A stretch of DNA of 64,000 nucleotides from Acidobacteriota bacterium (GTDB lineage Bacteria > Acidobacteriota > Thermoanaerobaculia > Multivoradales > Multivoraceae): positions 186,001-250,000 of the forward strand of contig JAJCXN010000056.1 of NCBI GenBank assembly GCA_029263415.1, in the 5' to 3' direction. The number at the start of each line of letters is the position of its first letter. Position 1 is the first letter of the stretch. The translations under genes were made by a program, and so were the position numbers. The notes beneath the pieces are model-generated. The model did no database searches. It saw only the letters and a list, made by a program, of their open reading frames with translations, and was not told the DNA's origin. This document shows positions 18,204-26,800 of this stretch, in pieces.

Positions 18204-19174
18204 GACCTCCGGCTCTCAATCGAGATCCAAAGCATCTGATCGATTGGAAGCACTGGCCTGACAAGGAGGTGCAGTTGATGCTGCGGCTCGCTCGCAAAGT
18301 CATGCATCATCGTTGGGAGTACCAAGGTCATATGCAAGGCAACACTTTGGTGATGCTTTTCCAGAAGACCTCTACTCGTACCCGGGTGTCGTTCGAGGCT
18401 GGAATGACCGAGTTAGGAGGGCACGCCATCAACCTCGAGTGGGAGAAGAGTAACTTCACTCTCAGCAAGGTCGGTCTCGAAACGCGCTACCTAAGCCGCA
18501 ACGCCGCCATCATCATGGCGCGCTTGAAGGCTCATGACGACGTGCTCGAGATGGCCCGCGCCGCGACCGTGCCGATCATCAACGGCTGCTGCAACATGTA
18601 CCACCCGTGCCAAGCACTGGCCGACATGCTGACCATTTCCGAGGACCGCGCTCAGGCGGGCACGTTGGGTTCGGACGAGTCGATCGCCGGCACCAAGCTC
18701 ACCTTCATCGGCGCCTACAACAACGTGGTCAACTCACTTGTATCAATCTCAGCGGCTTTAGGCGTGAAGCTGACCCTGGTCTGCCCATTGCGGGACGAAG
18801 CCAGCATCGATCAAGAATCAAGGCAACGGCTCAAAGACCGCGGTCTGCTCACCGAAACGCTCGATGTGAAAGCTGCCGTCAAGGACGCTGACTACGTCTA
18901 CACCGACACCTGGCTCGACATGGAGTTCTTTAACGACCCATCGTTCGCTGAAGAGAAGGAGCGGCGCATAGAACTCATGCTGCCGTACCAGATCAACGCT
19001 GAGTTACTCGCGGACAGCAACGCCAAGATCATGCACGACATGCCGATTCACCCCGGCTACGAGATGGCGGAAGAAGTGATCGAGTGCGAGCAGTCGATCA
19101 TCTTTGATCAAGCTGAGAACCGGTTGGAGGCTCAGAAAGCGATCATGCTGCACCTGCTGCATGGGTTGACGTAG
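18200..19174 (+). CDS. Ornithine-carbamoyltransferase-like enzyme with altered substrate loops
   Basis: The 324-residue enzyme has the carbamoyl-phosphate site of the family: STRTR at residues 58-62, HPCQ at 135-138, and the closing helix AENRLEAQKAI. The two loops that bind the amino-acid substrate in ornithine carbamoyltransferases are changed: the D-x-x-SMG loop reads DTWLDME (236-242) and the HCLP motif reads HDMP (279-282), so the usual Cys is absent. The acceptor may therefore not be ornithine. The frame is open far upstream (to 17861), but ATG 18200 is the start because it overlaps the Tricorn stop in an ATGA coupling. No arginine-biosynthesis gene lies nearby. Confidence 0.85.
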   Translation: MRPPALNRDPKHLIDWKHWPDKEVQLMLRLARKVMHHRWEYQGHMQGNTLVMLFQKTSTRTRVSFEAGMTELGGHAINLEWEKSNFTLSKVGLETRYLSRNAAIIMARLKAHDDVLEMARAATVPIINGCCNMYHPCQALADMLTISEDRAQAGTLGSDESIAGTKLTFIGAYNNVVNSLVSISAALGVKLTLVCPLRDEASIDQESRQRLKDRGLLTETLDVKAAVKDADYVYTDTWLDMEFFNDPSFAEEKERRIELMLPYQINAELLADSNAKIMHDMPIHPGYEMAEEVIECEQSIIFDQAENRLEAQKAIMLHLLHGLT

Positions 19175-19191
19175 GTCGGTTCACCCCTGAC

Positions 19192-19219
19192 TAGGGTCTG
19201 CTGAGTAGGGTCTGCCTGG
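19192..19219. repeat. 14-bp tandem duplication just after the carbamoyltransferase stop
   Basis: Two adjacent 14-bp units, tagggtctgctgag and tagggtctgcctgg, lie 18 bp after the stop codon; 12 of 14 positions match. Confidence 0.8.
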
Positions 19220-19233
19220 TTGCATGCGCAGCT

Positions 19234-19512
19234 CTACCTGTAGTGATAGCGCGCCATCAGGAAGTGCACGCAGCCATCTGCCCGATACACCAAGCGGTGC
19301 TCTTGGGTGATACGCCGAGACCACAGTTCGGCACCCAATAAGCGGAGCGGCTCCCGGTTTCCCCAGGCCCGAAGTCGGATTCCTGGGCGTGTCCGCCACC
19401 AGCCGAAGGACCCTGGTGGCAGTTGCAGGCCGCAGAGCGACCGAATAGCACAGGTCCTCGCGCAACTCAGGTTGAGAGACAGCCAGCATCCGTTCGGACA
19501 CCTTGTCAGCAA
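19234..19512 (-). pseudogene. yoeB: Decayed YoeB-type toxin gene (frameshifted)
   Basis: Two overlapping minus-strand frames together spell a YoeB/Txe endoribonuclease. The upstream frame gives PELREDLCY, then VLRLVADTPRNPTSGLGKP. The downstream frame continues with REPLRLLGAELWSRRITQEHRLVY and ends ARYHYR, the typical C terminus with WSRR, EHRLVY and RYHY. One extra G near 19352, in a run coding GKP/EP, joins the two frames, so the gene carries a +1 insertion. The central WVETD-type segment is also eroded (YSVALRPATA). YoeB toxins cleave ribosome-bound mRNA; this copy should be dead. The matching antitoxin relic lies directly upstream. Confidence 0.8.
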
Positions 19513-19539
19513 CGGACCTTTCCCCGTTGCCGTGGGCGC

Positions 19540-19650
19540 CTACCTTTCGGCTTCGCCAAGCCCGACTGACGTTCCCGCCTCAGCGACTTCGCCGCAGAGG
19601 CTGGCTAGCGACGCGCGCGCTTGGGTGTAGCTAACTTCTCTATGATCCAT
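19540..19650 (-). pseudogene. yefM: Truncated YefM/Phd-type antitoxin remnant
   Basis: From ATG at 19650 the minus strand reads MDHREVSYTQARASLASLCG followed by EVAEAGTSV, a close match to the N terminus of Phd/YefM antitoxins (the SYTQARANLASLCDEV pattern that forms the DNA-binding domain). The frame then runs into unrelated residues and a TAG at 19540; the toxin-neutralising C-terminal half is lost or unrecognisable. It sits immediately upstream of the yoeB relic in the normal antitoxin-toxin order. At 37 codons it would be missed by length-filtered gene callers. Confidence 0.75.
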
Positions 19651-19663
19651 GACCGAAGCCAAC

Positions 19664-19690
19664 AACACGTACAGGTTTCCTGTATGTGTT
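19664..19690. promoter_or_regulatory. 12-bp inverted repeat next to the yefM relic
   Basis: Arms aacacgtacagg (19664-19675) and cctgtatgtgtt (19679-19690) are complementary except one position, with a 3-base loop. The palindrome lies 14-40 bp upstream of the relic antitoxin start, where YefM operators containing a TGTACA-like core normally sit, so it may be a surviving operator. It is also 37 bp past the stop of the giant minus-strand gene and could act as its terminator hairpin, although no T-run follows. Confidence 0.45.
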
Positions 19691-19726
19691 GATGCAACGC
19701 TGCGTTAGTCATGCATGGGCAGCCAC

Positions 19727-22700
19727 CTAGTCGATCGAGATCTCCACCACTGAGCCGGGCCGCACATCCACCACTTCCGAGGTGATCAGCTCATCCATCG
19801 AACTGATCTCCACGGTCCACACGCCGGCCGGGATCTCCTGTGTCGTCGCGGAAAGCATTGTCTGCGTTCGATCTCTTAGCATCAGACGCATTGGCCAGCG
19901 CACGATCGTTCCACCGGCGTCGATCAAGCGCAGCGACAGGACGCCGTGCGGGCCAACCTCGCCCGGTTTGCTCGAGGTTAGATGCAGACGGCCTGTCTCG
20001 GGGTAGGTAACATCGAAGCTGTTGAAGCCACCCTCGGGTTCTGCGAGCACGGTCACCGGCCGAACCACTTGAACCAGGCCGCTGACTACGTACAACGTGA
20101 ACCGGCCAACTGGCACATCTTCGATCGTCCAACCTAGGGAACCACCACCACTCTGAACCACCGCCCCGGAGCTATCGACCAACGCCATGAAACCGTTTTC
20201 GGGTGCGCGACCACTCCAACGAAGCCGTAACTTGACCCCCGACGCCATCACCAACTGAAGAGGGGCTCCATCATCGGCAACCCAAGAGGTGTTTGCTCTT
20301 GAGTACCCTTGCAACGTGGCTTGCACGGAATACCTACCGGTGGCCGGCAGTCTCACCAACAAGCTAAAGTTGCCATCCGCATCCGTCTGCGCACTCGCGG
20401 CGGCGAGGGCGTATGTGTCCGACGCCTCGCCCGAAATCATGACGACATTCGCGCCAGCTATTCCTTCGCCCTCTTCGTCGATCACGCGTCCGACGACAGG
20501 TAGCGACTCGATCTCAATCAAGATGTCCTGATCACCCGCTACTTCAATCGTTTCGGTATGGAGGAGAGTGTCCTGAGACAGCACTGCGAGACGCACCGGC
20601 CCGGCGCTCACGCCGTCCAACTCGAAACGACCATCGGGATCGGTTTGGGCGTACCCCTCAGACCTCGAAATCTGGCTCATCGCCGAAACCGCCAAAGAGC
20701 CTCCCGGCGCCCCATTCAGAAGAACCTGGCCACTGATCCGCACATCACCGAACTCGAAGTTCACCTCCACGTCTCCTGAGGGTGGAACGTTGACCGTCTT
20801 CGTTCTGGAAGAAAGGCCCACCCGCTGCCGATGATCAAGCATCAGTCGGATCATCCCCGGAGCCACGTTGGACAGCTCGTAGCTTCCATCAAAGCCAACC
20901 TCAGCAACCAGGGGTGAACCCCCGCCTACCCAACCGATGGTGACTACACGCAATCCAGAGAGGGCATTCTCAGGAAGCCCAGAGACCAAGCCAAAAACCC
21001 GAGCTCCTTGAGCTAGTCGGATCTCGATGTTCTCGACCGGTTCCGCCACCTCGATAGGCCCCGTAGCCTTCGGCGCATGGCCGTCGGCTTGGGCACTGAA
21101 GGTCAACGTGCCTTTGAGTTGCTCGTCAAAACGGAACCTTCCCGTCTGATCGGTCGCAGTCCGTGCCCAGGTCGAGACGTGCTGTGCGCCCGAGTTGTTG
21201 GCAGTCACAAGAGCCCCGGCCACCGCTTGCCCCTCCGATCCGAGCACCACCCCACTCACTGGATATCCCTCTTCCAAGACCAGATCCAACACTTGGATCC
21301 CTTCGCGAACGGTTACTGCCGTTTGCAACTGGGTAAAACCGTCCGCATAGGCCAGCACCTGCACCACGCCGGGAGTGAGCCCTCGTAGCTGGTAGGTCCC
21401 GCCACTGAAGTTGATCGACCGATTGTTGTCCACGGTGATTCCCCCACTCGCCACGGGGCTGCCGTCACCATCGACCACACGTCCCTCAAGCCCGGCACCG
21501 GTTTGAAGCGTCACATTGAGCACCTCCCCATCCCACACAGCAGCAGGACCGGTACTCACGACATCCCCAGATGAACTCAGCACGAGATCGAACTCGGCAA
21601 GTCCACCCTCAGCATCCCAAACCTCGATCTGGATCTTTCCTGGGCGAAGACGGCCCATCACTCCCTCCCCACTCCGCATGGAATGGGACGACGACCCGCC
21701 GCCGGTTCGATCAGTAATCCGCGGCCGGTTCGCCAACTCACCCTTTGAGTCGACCACTTTCACCTTGAGGCTGAACGTCCGCCGCACCTGAACTTCGACC
21801 GACCGGTCCTGGTCCAGTTCCACGGGCTCCCACTCGCTCTCGTACTCGGGCGCCTCGACGTGCAGAGAGTAGCTACCGTCCGCAAGATTCTCATAGCGAA
21901 AGGCACCTTCCGAGTCGCTGCCAGTAAGTTGGTCTTCGTCGTATCCGCGACTGAATCTAGAGGCGTTTCCAGTCAGCACGAGTTGGAGATCCGCCACTCC
22001 TTCGCCGTTCTCATCGATCACGTGGCCACTGAGAACAAGGCCCTTGGATAGCGAAATTGTGCCGATCTCAGAATCAGTCTCTGGAAGCTCAATCCCCGAA
22101 ATAGCCGTCGGCGCGAAACCCACCGCTGACACTGCCAGCCTCACCTTGACCGGCTCGAGGTCTCGCACCTCAAAGCGCCCTTCGCCGTCGGTGGTGGTCA
22201 CTGCGAGTGGCTCTGAACCCAAACCCAATTCCTGACGCATCTGACTCGCACCATTCCCTATGCCCGGCATCACTTCAAGCATTGCACCAGGAATCGGCTG
22301 ATCGTTCTCATCGGTCACCCACCCGACTTGAGTGGCACCGGGGACCAGCACGACTTCGAGGGTCTCCAAACTAGTCTGCGCTTCCCCACGCGGGGCCAGC
22401 AAGCGCTGGTGACGGCGGTATCCCGGACGATAGACCTCCAAACGATAGGTGGTTTCGGCGGTCATTGGGCCCAGTAGGCCCGATCCATCTAAGCCCGTTG
22501 AGGCAAGCAAAGCGGTTCTTCGTCGATGGCGATTCATTTGCGTCAGCTCTTCGACCACCGACAGCGACACCCCAGGAATCGGTTCCCGATCCTCATCTAG
22601 CGTGGTGATGCGGAGCCCTCGCGCCGGCTGAACGATGATCCGCTGGTGTTCTCCGAACTCCGTATGGATCAGGTTGATCCCTGCGTCAGCCACGCGAACG

Positions 22701-23782
22701 GTCAGATCGTGCGATCGACTCGGAACCTGGTCGCTGACGGCAAAGCGATAACCGCCATCCTGAACTGTGCGAGCCATTGCAGAGCGAGGTGCGGTGGACC
22801 AGACGAACACGCCCTCCACTCCACGGTCTGAGCCGTCCACTACCTTTCCTTCCACCCAACGCCGCTTGATTGGGACCTCGCCCACTTTGCTTCCATTCTT
22901 CGGTGGCCGGTGCAGCAGCCCGAAGTGATGATGGATGACGTCGCCCGCAACCTCCGCTTCGACCACCATCGGCATCGGGTTGTCTTTCGTCGCCATCTTC
23001 GGCACAGCAACCAGCGCTTCACCATCTCGGTTGGTCCGAGCCAAGGCGAGCCGGCCGCCTTCAATCAACAAGACAGCTTCCGGCAGCGGCTTTCCGTCCA
23101 GGGTGAGGCGGACTCTCCGTTCGGGCGCTCGTAGCAGGGTGATGCTGTTCCAGTCGCCTTCGGCAAGCATCTCCCAGGGGACGTTGCGATTGGCACCCGG
23201 CACAAACCCCGGCGCCGCGATGTCGACCTGAGCACGATCCTGAGCCACCCACAGCGTCGCGACGCCTCTCGCGTTGGATCGTGCGGCGACCGACACCGGC
23301 GGTCCGTAGAGCGGATTCGAGCGGTTCCGGTAGGAGGCAACCCGCACCAGTGCACCCGCCACCGGCCTGCCATCATCATCGGCCAACTTGAGGTCGAGCC
23401 GATGGGCCTCGGGCATCATGATCGGACCCAGATCTTGGTGCGAGTCGCTCGGTCCAAGCGTGTGGGAAATAGACGCCATGCCTTGCGCACCGTACTCGAG
23501 ATACCACAGCCCCGGCTCGGGCACTTCAATTGCGTAGCTACCATCTTGCGCGGTACGGGTAGATGTCACCGACGCTCCGCTCTTGCCCGCCGCCTTCAGC
23601 TCCATCAGCGCCGCGAACTCAACGTTTGTCGTCATTCGCCGGACGTGTACGGTGGCACCCGCGATTGGAACTTCGGAAGGATCAACCACGGATCCGCGAA
23701 CGGTGTAGCTCTGCGCGATCGCAGGTACAGAAGCGAGCAATAACAAACTACCGGTGATCAAGCCAAGCGCTAACCGCTGCAT
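19727..23782 (-). CDS. Giant exported protein of repeated carboxypeptidase-regulatory-like domains (paralogue B)
   Basis: The 1351-residue protein has a clear signal peptide (MQRLALGLITGSLLLLASVP, cut near AIAQ) and about a dozen beta-sandwich domains of the CarboxypepD_reg/SdrD-B-like type, each starting with a G-x-V-x-D/N-x-x-G-x-P-V-x-G-A pattern (VRGSVVDPSEVPIAGATV, LSGHVIDENGEGVADLQLV, VVGRVIDEEGEGIAGANVV). No catalytic domain, anchor or C-terminal sorting signal is visible. It is the second gene of a tandem pair, 50 bp after its 1396-residue paralogue, with a strong ribosome site (AGGGGGGA) before ATG 23782. A long extracellular or periplasmic stalk or scaffold is inferred; function is unknown. 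Confidence 0.8.
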   Translation of the reverse strand: MQRLALGLITGSLLLLASVPAIAQSYTVRGSVVDPSEVPIAGATVHVRRMTTNVEFAALMELKAAGKSGASVTSTRTAQDGSYAIEVPEPGLWYLEYGAQGMASISHTLGPSDSHQDLGPIMMPEAHRLDLKLADDDGRPVAGALVRVASYRNRSNPLYGPPVSVAARSNARGVATLWVAQDRAQVDIAAPGFVPGANRNVPWEMLAEGDWNSITLLRAPERRVRLTLDGKPLPEAVLLIEGGRLALARTNRDGEALVAVPKMATKDNPMPMVVEAEVAGDVIHHHFGLLHRPPKNGSKVGEVPIKRRWVEGKVVDGSDRGVEGVFVWSTAPRSAMARTVQDGGYRFAVSDQVPSRSHDLTVRVADAGINLIHTEFGEHQRIIVQPARGLRITTLDEDREPIPGVSLSVVEELTQMNRHRRRTALLASTGLDGSGLLGPMTAETTYRLEVYRPGYRRHQRLLAPRGEAQTSLETLEVVLVPGATQVGWVTDENDQPIPGAMLEVMPGIGNGASQMRQELGLGSEPLAVTTTDGEGRFEVRDLEPVKVRLAVSAVGFAPTAISGIELPETDSEIGTISLSKGLVLSGHVIDENGEGVADLQLVLTGNASRFSRGYDEDQLTGSDSEGAFRYENLADGSYSLHVEAPEYESEWEPVELDQDRSVEVQVRRTFSLKVKVVDSKGELANRPRITDRTGGGSSSHSMRSGEGVMGRLRPGKIQIEVWDAEGGLAEFDLVLSSSGDVVSTGPAAVWDGEVLNVTLQTGAGLEGRVVDGDGSPVASGGITVDNNRSINFSGGTYQLRGLTPGVVQVLAYADGFTQLQTAVTVREGIQVLDLVLEEGYPVSGVVLGSEGQAVAGALVTANNSGAQHVSTWARTATDQTGRFRFDEQLKGTLTFSAQADGHAPKATGPIEVAEPVENIEIRLAQGARVFGLVSGLPENALSGLRVVTIGWVGGGSPLVAEVGFDGSYELSNVAPGMIRLMLDHRQRVGLSSRTKTVNVPPSGDVEVNFEFGDVRISGQVLLNGAPGGSLAVSAMSQISRSEGYAQTDPDGRFELDGVSAGPVRLAVLSQDTLLHTETIEVAGDQDILIEIESLPVVGRVIDEEGEGIAGANVVMISGEASDTYALAAASAQTDADGNFSLLVRLPATGRYSVQATLQGYSRANTSWVADDGAPLQLVMASGVKLRLRWSGRAPENGFMALVDSSGAVVQSGGGSLGWTIEDVPVGRFTLYVVSGLVQVVRPVTVLAEPEGGFNSFDVTYPETGRLHLTSSKPGEVGPHGVLSLRLIDAGGTIVRWPMRLMLRDRTQTMLSATTQEIPAGVWTVEISSMDELITSEVVDVRPGSVVEISID

Positions 23783-23832
23783 ATCTTCCCCCTATCTATT
23801 CTTCCTCGTCGCTCTAACCGCCAGCACAAACA

Positions 23833-26800
23833 TCACTCCGACACCACGCGCGAGCTGCCGTCATCGAACACCGTCACCCTCTTGCGCGCAACGACAACTC
23901 CCGAACGCTCGAACTCTAGGAGCCAATGGCCCACTGCCAGGTCGAACCCTCGTTGAACCATGGATGACCGTACTTCCGGCCGCAGAGCTCCTCCTCGTGG
24001 GTATGCCAGCAACCGCCCGCTGCCATCGATAACTCGCATTTGCACGGGATCTCGAACGGGATCCTCAGTCTCGGGAACAACGACCCTGACCCGTCCACTT
24101 GGAGGCCAATCGAGGTCGATGGTCGTCGGCAGGCCCGTGTCGCCGCTCACTTCGACGGGCGTCGACACCTGCACCAGGCCCGCTACTACAAAGAGCGTCC
24201 ATTCCCCGATCGGCGCGTGCTCGATGGTCCAACGGTCGTTGCTCAGATAGGAATCGAGCACTACGCGCCCGGACCGATCGGCCAATGCGACGCGCCCGCT
24301 CTTCGGACGACGCCCGAGCCAATGGATCTCGATTGGCGCCGTATCGCTCAAGGAGAGTTCCAGGAATGCTGCACTCTCACCACTCCACAATTTCACAGCG
24401 CCCCCGAAACCGCGGGCATTGGCGCTGACCAGGTAACCCTCCGGCGGTGCCTTGCCCTGTCGAAGCGGCAGCGAGAACAAGCCTTCTGCATCGGTCATTG
24501 CAAACATCGTTTGGATGCCGGTCCAAGTCGGCGCGTCGCTGGTGAGCTGAACGCGTGCTTTGTTGACCGGCGAGCCGTCGGGCGCAGTGACCCGACCTCG
24601 AAGGTCAAAAACCTCCAGAGAGATCAGGAGATCCTGATCCGCGAACACGTCAACGGACTGTTCGTGCAGCGTTGAGCCGTTCAAAGCCAGGCGCAGGGTA
24701 CCGGTACCGTCGTCGAGGTGGTTGATCGAAAACCTGCCCTCGTCGTCGGTGATCGTGCCCCCCAACGAGACGTTCTGCGGACCCTCGAGGCTCACCGTGA
24801 CCCCCGACTGTGGCGCCTCACCTCGCATGACAATCCCACTCAGGCGATGGTCTGCAACCACAAAGTCATACTCCAGTTCGCCGCCAACCGGCACAATGAT
24901 CGCGCGGCGACGCACCCCGTCAAGATCCGGACCAGACAACGAAAGCCGAGCAGGGCCAGCGCTCAGATCCTTCAGCTCGTAGCCTCCATCGAAGCTAAGG
25001 CTCACGCTCGACCCATCGTCCGTCGAGATGCGCAGCGTGTCAAACCGCTCGGAACCTGTGCCCAACACTCGACCGAACACCCTTGCTCCCGCCTTCATCT
25101 CGAGATCGACACCAGCAACATCGGCATCCACCATCACCGGGTCGAGTGGGACGCTTGCTGAATAGCCTTCCTTGAGAGCACCCAAGATGTATGAACCACT
25201 CGCAAGATTGTCGATCACGAAGCCGCCGTCTACATCGGAGATGGCAGATGGGCGCCCTGCGGAAAACCAGCGGTTGTTGATCGTACTTCCTCTGACTTGA
25301 GCGCCGCTCACCGGTCGACCAGCGGAATCTCGGATGGTTCCTGCCAACTGCCATCCGCGCTCGAACTGAATGTTGTGGATCGTGGTCCCTTCACCCTCTA
25401 GGGTGATTCGCTCACGATATGGCGGCTCCCCCTCAGCACTAGCGTTGAGCATGAACGGTCCAACGCTCAAGTCATCGATCTCATAACGACCGTCAATGAT
25501 GGTTGCGCTGTTCAAGCTGCCGCTGTTGATGGACCCAACTGCTACCGGGACTCCGTCTGCATCGACCACCGTGCCCGTCAGCTTGAGGTTGCCGCCTGCG
25601 ATGCGGAGCGTGAGCTCGAAGCCGTCCCAGCTGACCTCCGGGAAGGTCGAAGAGGGCGTGCCGTCCTCGCTGAGTGTCACCGGCACATCCTGGAGAAGAC
25701 GAGCCGAACCGTTGCGGGTCACGGAGAACGAGAGGTCGCCGGCGGCGAGTCCGTAGAGCGTGCCGTACCCTTGCTCGAAACGGCCCTGCCCTGATTTGGT
25801 TTTGTCGTTGACGTCCCGTGCGCGGTAGTTGACGACAACTCGTCCGACCGGATCGTCGTCGACGTCGACGACCCCAACCGGCAAACCCATCCCTCTGAAT
25901 AGCTCGATCTCGACTGCTCGACTCGCCGCGAGCTCAACCTTCTCCCAGAAGCCTCGAAAGCCCCGCTCCTCAACCGAGACAAAATAGGAGCCTGCCTCCA
26001 GATCGACGAACCGAAAAGCACCTTCTTCATCCGCCTGCGCGACGCGTGGATTGGCCATCGACATGTATCGGGATCCCTTGCGTTCCGGCCCATCCAGATT
26101 GACACGTGCACCTTCGATGGCTTCACCGTTCTCGTCCAAGACGGCGCCCGTCAGCTCAAGGCCCTCGACCATGGTAAGCGTACCGATCTCGGCGTCATGG
26201 GCCAGAACCTCGACCCCCGCCACACTCATGGGCCCGTACCCACTCGCTGAGACCTTCAGCTCGATCCTGCCTGGTGAAAGATCGTGCAGCTCGAACCGTC
26301 CCTCTGCATCACTCAATGTTGTCACCAATGGCTCAAGTTTGAGCAGATGCTGCAGAAAGCGTTGCAGCTCATCCTTGGCCGAGCGTGGCACCTCAATCAC
26401 GGCACCTGCGATCGCTCGCCCGTCAGGGTCCTCCACCCAACCGACTTGCACCGATCCGTATTCGAGCACCACACTCAGTTCTCGGTCCGAGGCACCTTTT
26501 CCCGTCGGCGCCAGCTCGGTCTGGAACCGACGGAATCCAGGCAAGTAGACCTCCACTGAATACGCTGAGTCCGGATCGAGCGGGCTCAGTCGAGCAACAC
26601 CGTTCGCAGCAGTTGATGCAACCAGCCGTGAGGACCGCTTGATCGAGGTGAAATCGAATTCTTGCTTCTCTGCCGCTACCAATACCCCCAACAACGGCGC
26701 CTCGGTCTCATCCGTCACCGTGATGTGCAATCCTGCCGACCGCTCCAAAACAATTCGGGCAGCTCGTTCGATCGGCAGTTCAGCAGCGAGCCAGCCTGGT

